A DNA stretch of 5,298 bases from Tannerellaceae bacterium (GTDB taxonomy: Bacteria; Bacteroidota; Bacteroidia; Bacteroidales; Tannerellaceae). The position numbers were made by a program, and so were the translations under genes. Shown in pieces: positions 1-5,298 of this stretch. The DNA is taken from assembly GCA_031279915.1 (NCBI GenBank), contig JAITHO010000187.1:1-5298 (forward strand). The letters are read 5' to 3'. The notes beneath the pieces are model-generated. The model saw only the letters and a program-made list of their open reading frames with translations. It made no database searches and was not told where the DNA came from. Every line of letters begins with the position of its first letter. Position 1 is the first letter of the stretch.

Positions 1-96
1 GCTGGAGATGTATCAAAAGCGACATCAGATTCCAATCCATTGATCAATATTTGCGGCGAGCGTTCAAAAAACTTTATTATAAATTGAGATTTTCAC

Positions 97-127
97 TTTG
101 AAATAAAATGGTATATTATTATTTTTG
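97..127 (+). promoter_or_regulatory. Probable Bacteroidetes-type promoter of the TCA operon
   Basis: TTTG at 97-100 matches the -33 element and TATTTTTG at 120-127 matches the -7 element TAnnTTTG used by the primary sigma factor of Bacteroidetes. They are separated by 19 bases, within the usual range. Transcription would start roughly at 132-137, leaving a leader of about 35-40 bases before the aconitase start. The leader is A-rich and has no Shine-Dalgarno sequence, as is normal in this phylum. The region is very AT-rich, so a chance match is possible, but the spacing and the position just ahead of a three-gene operon favour a real promoter. No operator was recognised. Confidence 0.6.
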
Positions 128-172
128 TTGGACACGAAAAAAATATTATTAATAACAATACATGAATAACCA

Positions 173-2437
173 ATGGCTCACGATTTAAAGCAACTCAAAC
201 TCTTTTACGATGCATTTGCATCCAAGGTTGACGCCGCGCGCAAGCGGCTGGGCAGGCCTCTAACTCTGTCCGAGAAGATATTGTACGCTCATCTTTTTAA
301 TGAAAGGCTTACGGATGATTTCTGCAGAGGCGAAGACTACGTTAATTTCCGTCCTGACCGAGTCGCCATGCAAGACGCTACGGCGCAAATGGCCTTGCTG
401 CAATTTATGAACGCAGGCCGGAATCATACTGCTGTGCCGGCCACGGTGCACTGCGATCACCTTATCCGCGCGCATCGCGGAGCTCAATCCGACCTGGCCG
501 CCGCCGAAGAGGGCAACCGCGAAGTATACGACTTCCTTGAGGCGGCTTCCGGACGCTACGGCATAGGATTCTGGAAACCCGGAGCGGGTATCATCCACCA
601 GATTGTGCTCGAAAACTACGCTTTCCCCGGAGGAATGATGGTTGGAACCGATTCGCATACGCCTAATGCCGGAGGGCTCGGAATGATTGCCATAGGCGTT
701 GGAGGAGCCGATGCCGTCGACGTTATGAGCGGAATGGAATGGGAATTGAAGATGCCCAAGCTCATAGGCGTGAAGCTCACAGGGAAGCTGTCGAAATGGA
801 CTTCGGCAAAGGATGTGATTCTCAAGCAGGCCGGAATACTAACCGTTAAGGGCGGAACCAACTCTATTATCGAATACTTTGGCGACGGAGCCGATTCGCT
901 GACTGCTACCGGCAAGGCTACGATATGCAACATGGGAGCCGAAGTGGGAGCAACTACCTCCATCTTCCCCTACGACGCTAACATGGGCGTATATCTCCGA
1001 GCTACCCGACGGGAGGCGATTGCCGAACGATGCGATGCCATAGCCGATTATCTCCGAGCCGACAGCGCTGTGGGAGAGGCTCCCGAAAAATTTTACGACC
1101 GGATTATAGAGATCGACCTCAATGTTCTCGAACCGTACCTTAATGGCCCATTCACTCCCGACGCAGCCACGCCCATATCTGAGTTTGCCGCCAAGGTGAA
1201 GAGTATGGGATATCCGCAGGAGGTTACGGCAGCGCTGATAGGCTCGTGCACCAACTCTTCGTACCAGGACTTGAGCCGAGCGGCCTCCATCGCCCGTCAG
1301 GCAAGGGAGGACGGTATCGCTGTGGCAGCTCCGCTATTTATCAATCCAGGGTCGGAACAGATATGCCGAACGGCCTCCTTCGAGGGATTCCTCAATGATT
1401 TCGAGCTCATAGGCGCAACTCTGATGGCCAATGCCTGCGGCCCTTGCATCGGACAATGGAAAAGGGAAACTAAAGATCCGGAGGCTAAGAATAGCATCGT
1501 TACATCCTTCAACCGCAACTTTGCCAAGCGCGCCGACGGCAATCCTAATACCCACGCCTTCGTTGCATCGCCTGAGATAACAATGGCAATGGCTGTGGCT
1601 GGCAATCTGTGTTTCAATCCGCTTGTCGATAAGCTGAAAACTGCAGACGGTCGGAAAGTGATGCTGAAGGAACCGACCGGAAGCGATCTCCCCGCCGCAG
1701 GATTTATCAATGCCGACGACGGATACATAGCGCCCTCGGGCAATGAGGCAGAGATTTGCATCGCTCCTAACTCGGAGCGCCTTCAGATTCTTACTCCATT
1801 TCCAGCTGCGGAAGAGGATGATGTCAGGGAAATGCCTCTGCTGATAAAAACTATGGGGAAGTGCACTACCGATCATATATCTATGGCTGGGCCATGGCTT
1901 CGTTTCCGCGGACATCTGGAAAATATCTCCGGCAATATGCTTATGGGCGCTGTAAATGCTTTTAACGGCAAGACGAACTCCACGCTGAATATTATGAGCG
2001 GAGGATATGAATCGGTGTCGACCGTAGCCAAATTCTATAAATCGCAGGAGCTCTTTTCGGCGGTTGTGTCTGAAGAGAACTACGGCGAAGGATCTTCTCG
2101 CGAGCATGCGGCAATGGAGCCGCGATTTCTCAACGTGAAGCTCATCTTGGCCAAAAGCTTTGCTCGCATACACGAAACGAACCTCAAGAAGCAGGGTATG
2201 CTGGCTCTGACGTTTGCCGACAAGGATGATTACGAGAAAGTGATGGAAGATGATCGCATAAGCGTTGCCGACATCAATGGATTCCGTCAGGGCTATCCGC
2301 TGACCATCATCTTGCATCATGCCGACGGTACGGAAGAATCCTTCGAGGCGAATCATACATATAATGATATGCAAATCGAATGGTATAAGGCCGGAAGCGC
2401 GCTGAATTATGTTAGTGCAAATAACTCTAAAATCTAA
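173..2437 (+). CDS. acnA: Aconitate hydratase (aconitase), mitochondrial-like type
   Basis: Cytosolic [4Fe-4S] enzyme that converts citrate to isocitrate through cis-aconitate. At 754 residues it is close to mitochondrial aconitases and shorter than the roughly 890-residue AcnA/IRP type. The cluster ligands are visible: Cys359 in [12 protein letters not shown], and Cys422 and Cys425 in [10 protein letters not shown]. Substrate and catalytic motifs are present: HCDH (residues 93-96), H142 in [18 protein letters not shown] (158-165), and the swivel-domain motif [10 protein letters not shown] (638-647) with the catalytic serine at 641 and arginine at 643. The cluster-binding domains 1-3 occupy roughly residues 30-490 and the swivel domain follows from about 550. 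The ATG at 173 is used because the N-terminus fits the family; an ATG at 162 is out of frame and closes after eight codons. It is the first gene of the operon, 11 bases ahead of isocitrate dehydrogenase. B. fragilis is known to have an aconitase of this mitochondrial-like type. The gene appears intact. Confidence 0.97.
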   Translation: MAHDLKQLKLFYDAFASKVDAARKRLGRPLTLSEKILYAHLFNERLTDDFCRGEDYVNFRPDRVAMQDATAQMALLQFMNAGRNHTAVPATVHCDHLIRAHRGAQSDLAAAEEGNREVYDFLEAASGRYGIGFWKPGAGIIHQIVLENYAFPGGMMVGTDSHTPNAGGLGMIAIGVGGADAVDVMSGMEWELKMPKLIGVKLTGKLSKWTSAKDVILKQAGILTVKGGTNSIIEYFGDGADSLTATGKATICNMGAEVGATTSIFPYDANMGVYLRATRREAIAERCDAIADYLRADSAVGEAPEKFYDRIIEIDLNVLEPYLNGPFTPDAATPISEFAAKVKSMGYPQEVTAALIGSCTNSSYQDLSRAASIARQAREDGIAVAAPLFINPGSEQICRTASFEGFLNDFELIGATLMANACGPCIGQWKRETKDPEAKNSIVTSFNRNFAKRADGNPNTHAFVASPEITMAMAVAGNLCFNPLVDKLKTADGRKVMLKEPTGSDLPAAGFINADDGYIAPSGNEAEICIAPNSERLQILTPFPAAEEDDVREMPLLIKTMGKCTTDHISMAGPWLRFRGHLENISGNMLMGAVNAFNGKTNSTLNIMSGGYESVSTVAKFYKSQELFSAVVSEENYGEGSSREHAAMEPRFLNVKLILAKSFARIHETNLKKQGMLALTFADKDDYEKVMEDDRISVADINGFRQGYPLTIILHHADGTEESFEANHTYNDMQIEWYKAGSALNYVSANNSKI

Positions 2438-2448
2438 AATCGTATACA

Positions 2449-3636
2449 ATGAAAATCAGAAAAGAAAATGATATGTTGATTGTTCCCGACAAGGTAACAA
2501 TCCCTTTTATAGAGGGCGACGGCGTTGGAGCTGAAATAATGCCCGTGTGTCAGGCTGTGGTGGATGCTGCAGTTGCGAAGACGTGCGGCGGACGTAAGCA
2601 AATAGAATGGACGGAGCTTCTGGCCGGCGAGAAGGCTTTGCAGGCAACAGGTAGCAGCTTGCCTGAGGCGACGATGACTGGCTTCGGCGAATATCTTGTG
2701 GGGATAAAGGGGCCGCTCGGAACGCCCATCGGAGGAGGAATGCGGTCGCTAAACGTTGCCATGAGGCAGGAGCTCGATCTATATGTATGCCTGCGTCCGG
2801 TGCGATGGTTCAGGGGAGTGGCCTCGCCGGTGAAGGAGCCGCACAAGGTCGACATGGTTGTGTTTCGCGAGAATACGGAGGATATCTATGCCGGAATAGA
2901 GTGGGAGGTGGGTACGCCCGAAGCTGATCGGTTCCGCAGATTTCTTATGGAGGAGATGAAGGTTGGCAAGATCCGTTTCCCGGATACGTCGGCCTTCGGC
3001 GTGAAGCCGGTGTCGATTGAAGGAACAGAGCGGCTGGTGCGCGCTGCTATCGACTATGCTATCGCTCACAATCGCACGAACGTAACCATTGTGCACAAAG
3101 GCAACATCATGAAGTTTACCGAAGGCGGATTCAGGAAGTGGGCTTATGAACTTGCCGAACGCGAATACGCCGACGCTCTGCAAAGCGGTCAGCTCGTGAT
3201 GCAGGATGTTATAGCCGACGCTTTCCTCCAAAATTCCCTGCTTACGCCCGAAAAATACTCGGTTATTGCAACGCTCAACCTCAACGGCGATTATATATCC
3301 GATCAACTCGCTGCAATAGTGGGAGGCATAGGCATAGCTCCGGGAGCGAACATCAACTACGCGAGCGGACATGCTGTTTTTGAAGCAACTCACGGAACGG
3401 CGCCCAACATCGCCGGAACCAACCAAGCGAACCCTTCATCGCTGATACTCTCGGCTGTGATGATGCTTGAGTACATCGGATGGAACGAGGCCGTGCCGGC
3501 TATCATCACCGCAATGGAAACGGCCTTTGAAAGCGGACGGGCTACAGCAGATTTAGCTCGTTTCATGACTAACGGACAAGCTCTCGGTACTAAAGAGTTC
3601 GGAGAGCTATTGATTAACTTAATTAATAATAACTAA
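2449..3636 (+). CDS. icd: Isocitrate dehydrogenase, decarboxylating; cofactor uncertain (NADP or NAD)
   Basis: Cytosolic enzyme that oxidatively decarboxylates isocitrate to 2-oxoglutarate, reducing NAD(P). The 395-residue protein resembles E. coli Icd almost end to end but lacks about 13 residues between its residues 217 and 257. Isocitrate and metal ligands are all present: S100 and N102 in [10 protein letters not shown]106, R116 in CLRPVR, R140 and Y147 in [12 protein letters not shown]217 in [13 protein letters not shown]257 in DVIADAF, and D281/D285 in NGDYISD. The cofactor loop reads [16 protein letters not shown]: positions matching E. coli Lys344, Tyr345, Val351 and Tyr391 are Asn320, Ile321, Ala327 and Ala367, while Arg395 is kept as Arg371. 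This weakens a simple NADP assignment. The start at 2449 is favoured by family N-termini that include a short basic lead; Met9 (base 2473) is a possible alternative. There is no Shine-Dalgarno sequence, and the gene follows aconitase after 11 bases. Confidence 0.95.
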   Translation: MKIRKENDMLIVPDKVTIPFIEGDGVGAEIMPVCQAVVDAAVAKTCGGRKQIEWTELLAGEKALQATGSSLPEATMTGFGEYLVGIKGPLGTPIGGGMRSLNVAMRQELDLYVCLRPVRWFRGVASPVKEPHKVDMVVFRENTEDIYAGIEWEVGTPEADRFRRFLMEEMKVGKIRFPDTSAFGVKPVSIEGTERLVRAAIDYAIAHNRTNVTIVHKGNIMKFTEGGFRKWAYELAEREYADALQSGQLVMQDVIADAFLQNSLLTPEKYSVIATLNLNGDYISDQLAAIVGGIGIAPGANINYASGHAVFEATHGTAPNIAGTNQANPSSLILSAVMMLEYIGWNEAVPAIITAMETAFESGRATADLARFMTNGQALGTKEFGELLINLINNN

Positions 3637-3639
3637 AGT

Positions 3640-4986
3640 ATGAAGAAGGAGTATTTGATTTACAAGCTATCCGAATCGGTTAAGAAAACCAGCCGGATTG
3701 ATAACGAACTTTTCACCAAGTATAACGTTAAAAGAGGACTGAGAAACGAAGATGGATCAGGAGTTCTCGTTGGCCTCACGCAGATAGGCAATGTCGTAGG
3801 ATACGAACGGCTGCCGGAAGGCGGGCTTAAAGCCATACCCGGCAAGCTATTCTATCGCGGATACGACGTTGAAGACATCGTTCATGCGCTCATACGCGAG
3901 AAACGATTCGGATTCGAGGAAGTAGCATACCTCATGCTTTCCGGAGAACTCCCCGACCGCGATCGACTCGCGCAGTTCAGGCAAGTGATTGCCGACCACA
4001 CTCCGCTCGAGCAGAAAACCAAGATGAATATCATCGACCTCGAAGGACAAAACATCATGAACATTCTCGCACGATGCGTACTGGAGATGTACAACTTCGA
4101 CGCCAACCCCGACGACACATCGCCCGACAACCTCATGCGGCAATCCATTGACCTCATCTCAAAGTTCCCAACCATCATCGCCTACGCTTACAACATCTAT
4201 CGACACAGCACTCAGGGACGATCGCTGCACATACGCCATCCCAACGAATCGCTTTCCATTGCCGAAAATTTCCTCTTCATGCTCAAGAAAGAATTTACGG
4301 CCCTCGAAGCGCGTACGCTCGACCTACTGCTCGTTTTGCAAGCCGAACACGGCGGAGGCAACAACTCAACCTTCAGCGTCAGAGTAACAAGCTCAACCGG
4401 AACAGATACATACTCGGCCATAGCCGCAGGAATAGGATCGCTCAAAGGACCGCTGCACGGAGGAGCCAACATTCAAGTAACCGACATGTTCGCCCACCTC
4501 AAGGATAACATTCGCGACTGGACGAGTATCCCCGAAATAGACGCCTACTACATGCGCATGCTCAACAAAGACGCCTACGACAAGAGCGGACTCATTTACG
4601 GAATAGGCCACGCCGTTTACACCATCTCCGACCCCCGCGCCGTGCTCCTCAAAGAGCTCGCCAGCGATCTGGCCCTCGAAAAGAACCGCTGCGAAGAGTT
4701 CGCCTTCCTTGAGCTGCTCGAAGAACGAGCCATCGAATGCTTCGCCAACTTCAAAGGAACCAAGAAGCGCGTTTCATCCAACATCGACTTCTATTCAGGA
4801 TTCGTTTACGAAATGATAGGATTGCCGAAGGAAATTTATACGCCACTCTTCGCCATGTCGAGAATCGTGGGCTGGACAGCTCACCGCATCGAAGAACTCA
4901 ACTTCAAGAGCAAGCGAATCATCCGCCCCGCCTATCGCAACATTCTCGACGACCAAACTTACGTGCCCATCGACGACCGTCATTGA
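3640..4986 (+). CDS. gltA: Citrate synthase
   Basis: Cytosolic enzyme that condenses oxaloacetate with acetyl-CoA to citrate, the entry step for the two enzymes encoded upstream. The catalytic triad is visible: His273 in GPLHGGAN, His324 in GIGHAVYTISDPRA, and Asp383 in NIDFYSG. Substrate-binding residues are also visible: His237 in AEHGGGNNSTF, Arg333 in DPRA, Arg408 in FAMSRIVGWTAH and Arg429 in IIRPAYR. At 448 residues it is slightly longer than E. coli GltA (about 427). An N-terminal segment of roughly 65 residues, containing KRGLRNEDGSGVLVGLT and VVGYER, precedes the PGKLFYRGYDVEDI motif; I recall this form from Bacteroidales citrate synthases. The ATG at 3640 lies 3 bases after the isocitrate dehydrogenase stop, so the two are probably co-transcribed and translationally linked. 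From about base 3950 the coding strand turns C-rich, unlike the G-rich upstream gene. The protein looks complete. Confidence 0.96.
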   Translation: MKKEYLIYKLSESVKKTSRIDNELFTKYNVKRGLRNEDGSGVLVGLTQIGNVVGYERLPEGGLKAIPGKLFYRGYDVEDIVHALIREKRFGFEEVAYLMLSGELPDRDRLAQFRQVIADHTPLEQKTKMNIIDLEGQNIMNILARCVLEMYNFDANPDDTSPDNLMRQSIDLISKFPTIIAYAYNIYRHSTQGRSLHIRHPNESLSIAENFLFMLKKEFTALEARTLDLLLVLQAEHGGGNNSTFSVRVTSSTGTDTYSAIAAGIGSLKGPLHGGANIQVTDMFAHLKDNIRDWTSIPEIDAYYMRMLNKDAYDKSGLIYGIGHAVYTISDPRAVLLKELASDLALEKNRCEEFAFLELLEERAIECFANFKGTKKRVSSNIDFYSGFVYEMIGLPKEIYTPLFAMSRIVGWTAHRIEELNFKSKRIIRPAYRNILDDQTYVPIDDRH

Positions 4987-5009
4987 CCATCGCCTGCCGC
5001 AACTAACTG

Positions 5010-5049
5010 AAAAGCTTGCCAACTCTGCAACAAGAAGGCAAGCTTTTTT
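5010..5049 (+). terminator. Rho-independent terminator after citrate synthase
   Basis: A perfect 11-base inverted repeat, AAAAGCTTGCC at 5010-5020 and GGCAAGCTTTT at 5037-5047, encloses a 16-base loop and runs into six Ts (5044-5049). It begins 24 bases after the citrate synthase stop codon, which is the expected place for the operon's end. The A-rich foot of the stem could also allow termination from the opposite side. Confidence 0.88.
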
Positions 5050-5065
5050 GTTGAGCATCTAAAAG

Positions 5066-5126
5066 TTTTTTTTGAATCAAATATTTTTTTTTGCGAGTTT
5101 TCAAAATAAAACATGTTCAAAAAAAA
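5066..5126. repeat. AT-rich spacer with homopolymer inverted repeat
   Basis: This stretch between terminator and array has no gene. It contains T8 (5066-5073), T9 (5084-5092) and A9 (5119-5127). TTTTTTTTGAA at 5066-5076 is the reverse complement of TTCAAAAAAAA at 5116-5126. A small palindrome, AACATGTT, lies at 5110-5117. GCGAG at 5093-5097 sits 41 bases before the GCGAG of the first recognisable array unit (5134), the same spacing as in the array, so this may be a badly decayed further unit. In sequence this AT-rich, chance remains a reasonable explanation. Confidence 0.3.
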
Positions 5127-5127
5127 A

Positions 5128-5167
5128 TGCTGTGCGAGAAAAACACTTGTTTTTTTTCTAAAAAAAC
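5128..5167. repeat. Array unit 0, decayed, A/T core
   Basis: The left arm reads TGCTGTGCG and the core contains AAAAACA (5139-5145) and TGTTTTT (5148-5154) around CT. The expected right arm TCCAGCA is replaced by a run of A. It aligns with the unit at 5209 at an offset of 81 bases and appears to be a degraded copy of it. Confidence 0.55.
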
Positions 5168-5206
5168 TGCTGGACGCCGACAAATTGAATTTATCGGCGT
5201 CCAGCA
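5168..5206. repeat. Array unit 1, near-perfect 39-base palindrome
   Basis: Arms 5168-5186 and 5188-5206 pair at 18 of 19 positions around a central G at 5187. The sole mismatch is C5181 against A5193, which would be a G-U wobble in a transcript of the minus strand. This is the strongest hairpin-forming sequence in the window. Confidence 0.85.
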
Positions 5207-5208
5207 TT

Positions 5209-5246
5209 TGCAGGGCGAAAAAACACTAGTGTTTTTTTATCCAGCA
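5209..5246. repeat. Array unit 2, 38-base palindrome with perfect A/T core
   Basis: Bases 5218-5237 form a perfect 20-base palindrome: six As, CACTAGTG, six Ts. The flanks TGCAGGGCG and ATCCAGCA continue the symmetry imperfectly, with G-T pairs at 5215/5240 and 5217/5238 and mismatches at 5212/5243 and 5216/5239. The core ends in seven Ts and resembles a bidirectional terminator hairpin. Confidence 0.85.
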
Positions 5247-5248
5247 TT

Positions 5249-5287
5249 TGCAGGGCCCCGATAAATTGAATTTGTCGGCGTCCAGCA
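5249..5287. repeat. Array unit 3, 39-base palindrome
   Basis: The unit is symmetric about G5268. The core arms 5258-5267 and 5269-5278 pair throughout, with one T5262-G5274 wobble. The outer arms pair less well than in unit 1, with mismatches at 5252/5284 and 5257/5279. The right arm is identical to that of unit 1, while the left arm matches that of unit 2. Confidence 0.85.
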
Positions 5288-5298
5288 TTTGCAGGGCG

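Larger units (their letters stand above)
5128..5298. repeat. Tandem array of alternating palindromic units, cut by the window edge
   Basis: Units of 38-41 bases follow each other head to tail. Each has the plan TGC(A/T)GG(A/G)C, then a palindromic core, then (G/A)TCCAGCA, joined by TT. Units begin at 5128 (decayed), 5168, 5209, 5249 and 5290 (cut off at 5298). Two cores alternate: an A/T type centred on CACTAGTG between runs of A and T (units at 5128 and 5209), and a type centred on AAATTGAATTT between CCGA/CCGAT and TCGG (units at 5168 and 5249). The true period is therefore about 81 bases: 5179-5217 and 5260-5298 agree at 37 of 39 positions. TCCAGCATTTGCAGGGC occurs exactly three times (5200, 5240, 5281). 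No coding region fits here. Possible roles are an extragenic palindromic cluster, a protein-binding array or stacked hairpins in a transcript; the sequence does not decide among them. Confidence 0.9.

Noticed and set aside
39..48. Palindrome ATTGATCAAT as an operator
   Set aside because: Ten bases of symmetry in AT-rich sequence is expected by chance, and it lies about 50 bases upstream of the -33 element with no second copy.
1334..2449. A 371-codon open frame on the minus strand, opposite aconitase
   Set aside because: It lies wholly within the aconitase gene, whose catalytic motifs are complete. Its translation shows no recognisable domain and has the irregular composition of a shadow frame. 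The high GC third positions of the sense gene explain its length.
2779..3426. A 215-codon minus-strand frame opposite isocitrate dehydrogenase
   Set aside because: It is a shadow of a well-supported gene; no motif, no separate promoter and no family resemblance.
5023..5054. Alternative pairing of the terminator loop CAACAA (5028-5033) with TTGTTG (5048-5053), suggesting an attenuator
   Set aside because: Six pairs of low stability that compete with an 11-pair perfect stem, located after the last gene, where attenuation has no evident target.
5071..5093. Second promoter (TTTG followed by a TA-T9-G stretch) driving the array
   Set aside because: The two boxes are only 7 bases apart instead of about 19-21, and the T run is too long to match TAnnTTTG.
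4980..5207. A 75-codon minus-strand frame across the terminator and repeat array
   Set aside because: It runs through a terminator hairpin, homopolymers and palindromes, so the translation is low in complexity (runs of Phe, Lys and Ser). A real gene is unlikely.
5168..5298. CRISPR array
   Set aside because: The 17-base exact repeat is too short, the intervening segments are only about 24 bases, they recur instead of being unique, and they are palindromic.

Overview
This window holds a compact three-gene operon for the oxidative (citrate to 2-oxoglutarate) arm of the TCA cycle, followed by a terminator and an unusual array of palindromes that runs off the right edge. Codon use, the absence of Shine-Dalgarno sequences at all three starts, a good match to the Bacteroidetes promoter (TTTG, 19-base spacer, TAnnTTTG) and the protein types point to Bacteroidota, most likely order Bacteroidales. 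Bacteroides fragilis is known to carry a mitochondrial-type aconitase with isocitrate dehydrogenase and citrate synthase. I cannot fix the family or genus from the sequence alone.

Layout. Bases 1-172 are an AT-rich leader with a likely promoter at 97-127 and no gene I can establish. Bases 173-2437 encode aconitase, 2449-3636 isocitrate dehydrogenase and 3640-4986 citrate synthase, all on the plus strand with gaps of 11 and 3 bases. A rho-independent terminator lies at 5010-5049. Bases 5055-5127 are very AT-rich and hold no gene. From about 5128 to the window end (5298) there is a tandem array of self-complementary units about 40 bases long, in which two different palindromic cores alternate (period about 81 bases). 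The array is almost certainly cut by the window edge.

How the genes work together. Citrate synthase joins oxaloacetate and acetyl-CoA, aconitase isomerises citrate to isocitrate, and isocitrate dehydrogenase makes 2-oxoglutarate, the carbon skeleton for glutamate. In anaerobic Bacteroidales this set typically serves glutamate synthesis rather than a full respiratory cycle. No 2-oxoglutarate dehydrogenase or other cycle gene is in the window. The enzymes look intact, with all expected catalytic residues. The two points most worth a second look are the palindrome array and the isocitrate dehydrogenase cofactor pocket, where residues that hold NADP in the E. coli enzyme are replaced by residues closer to NAD-type enzymes.
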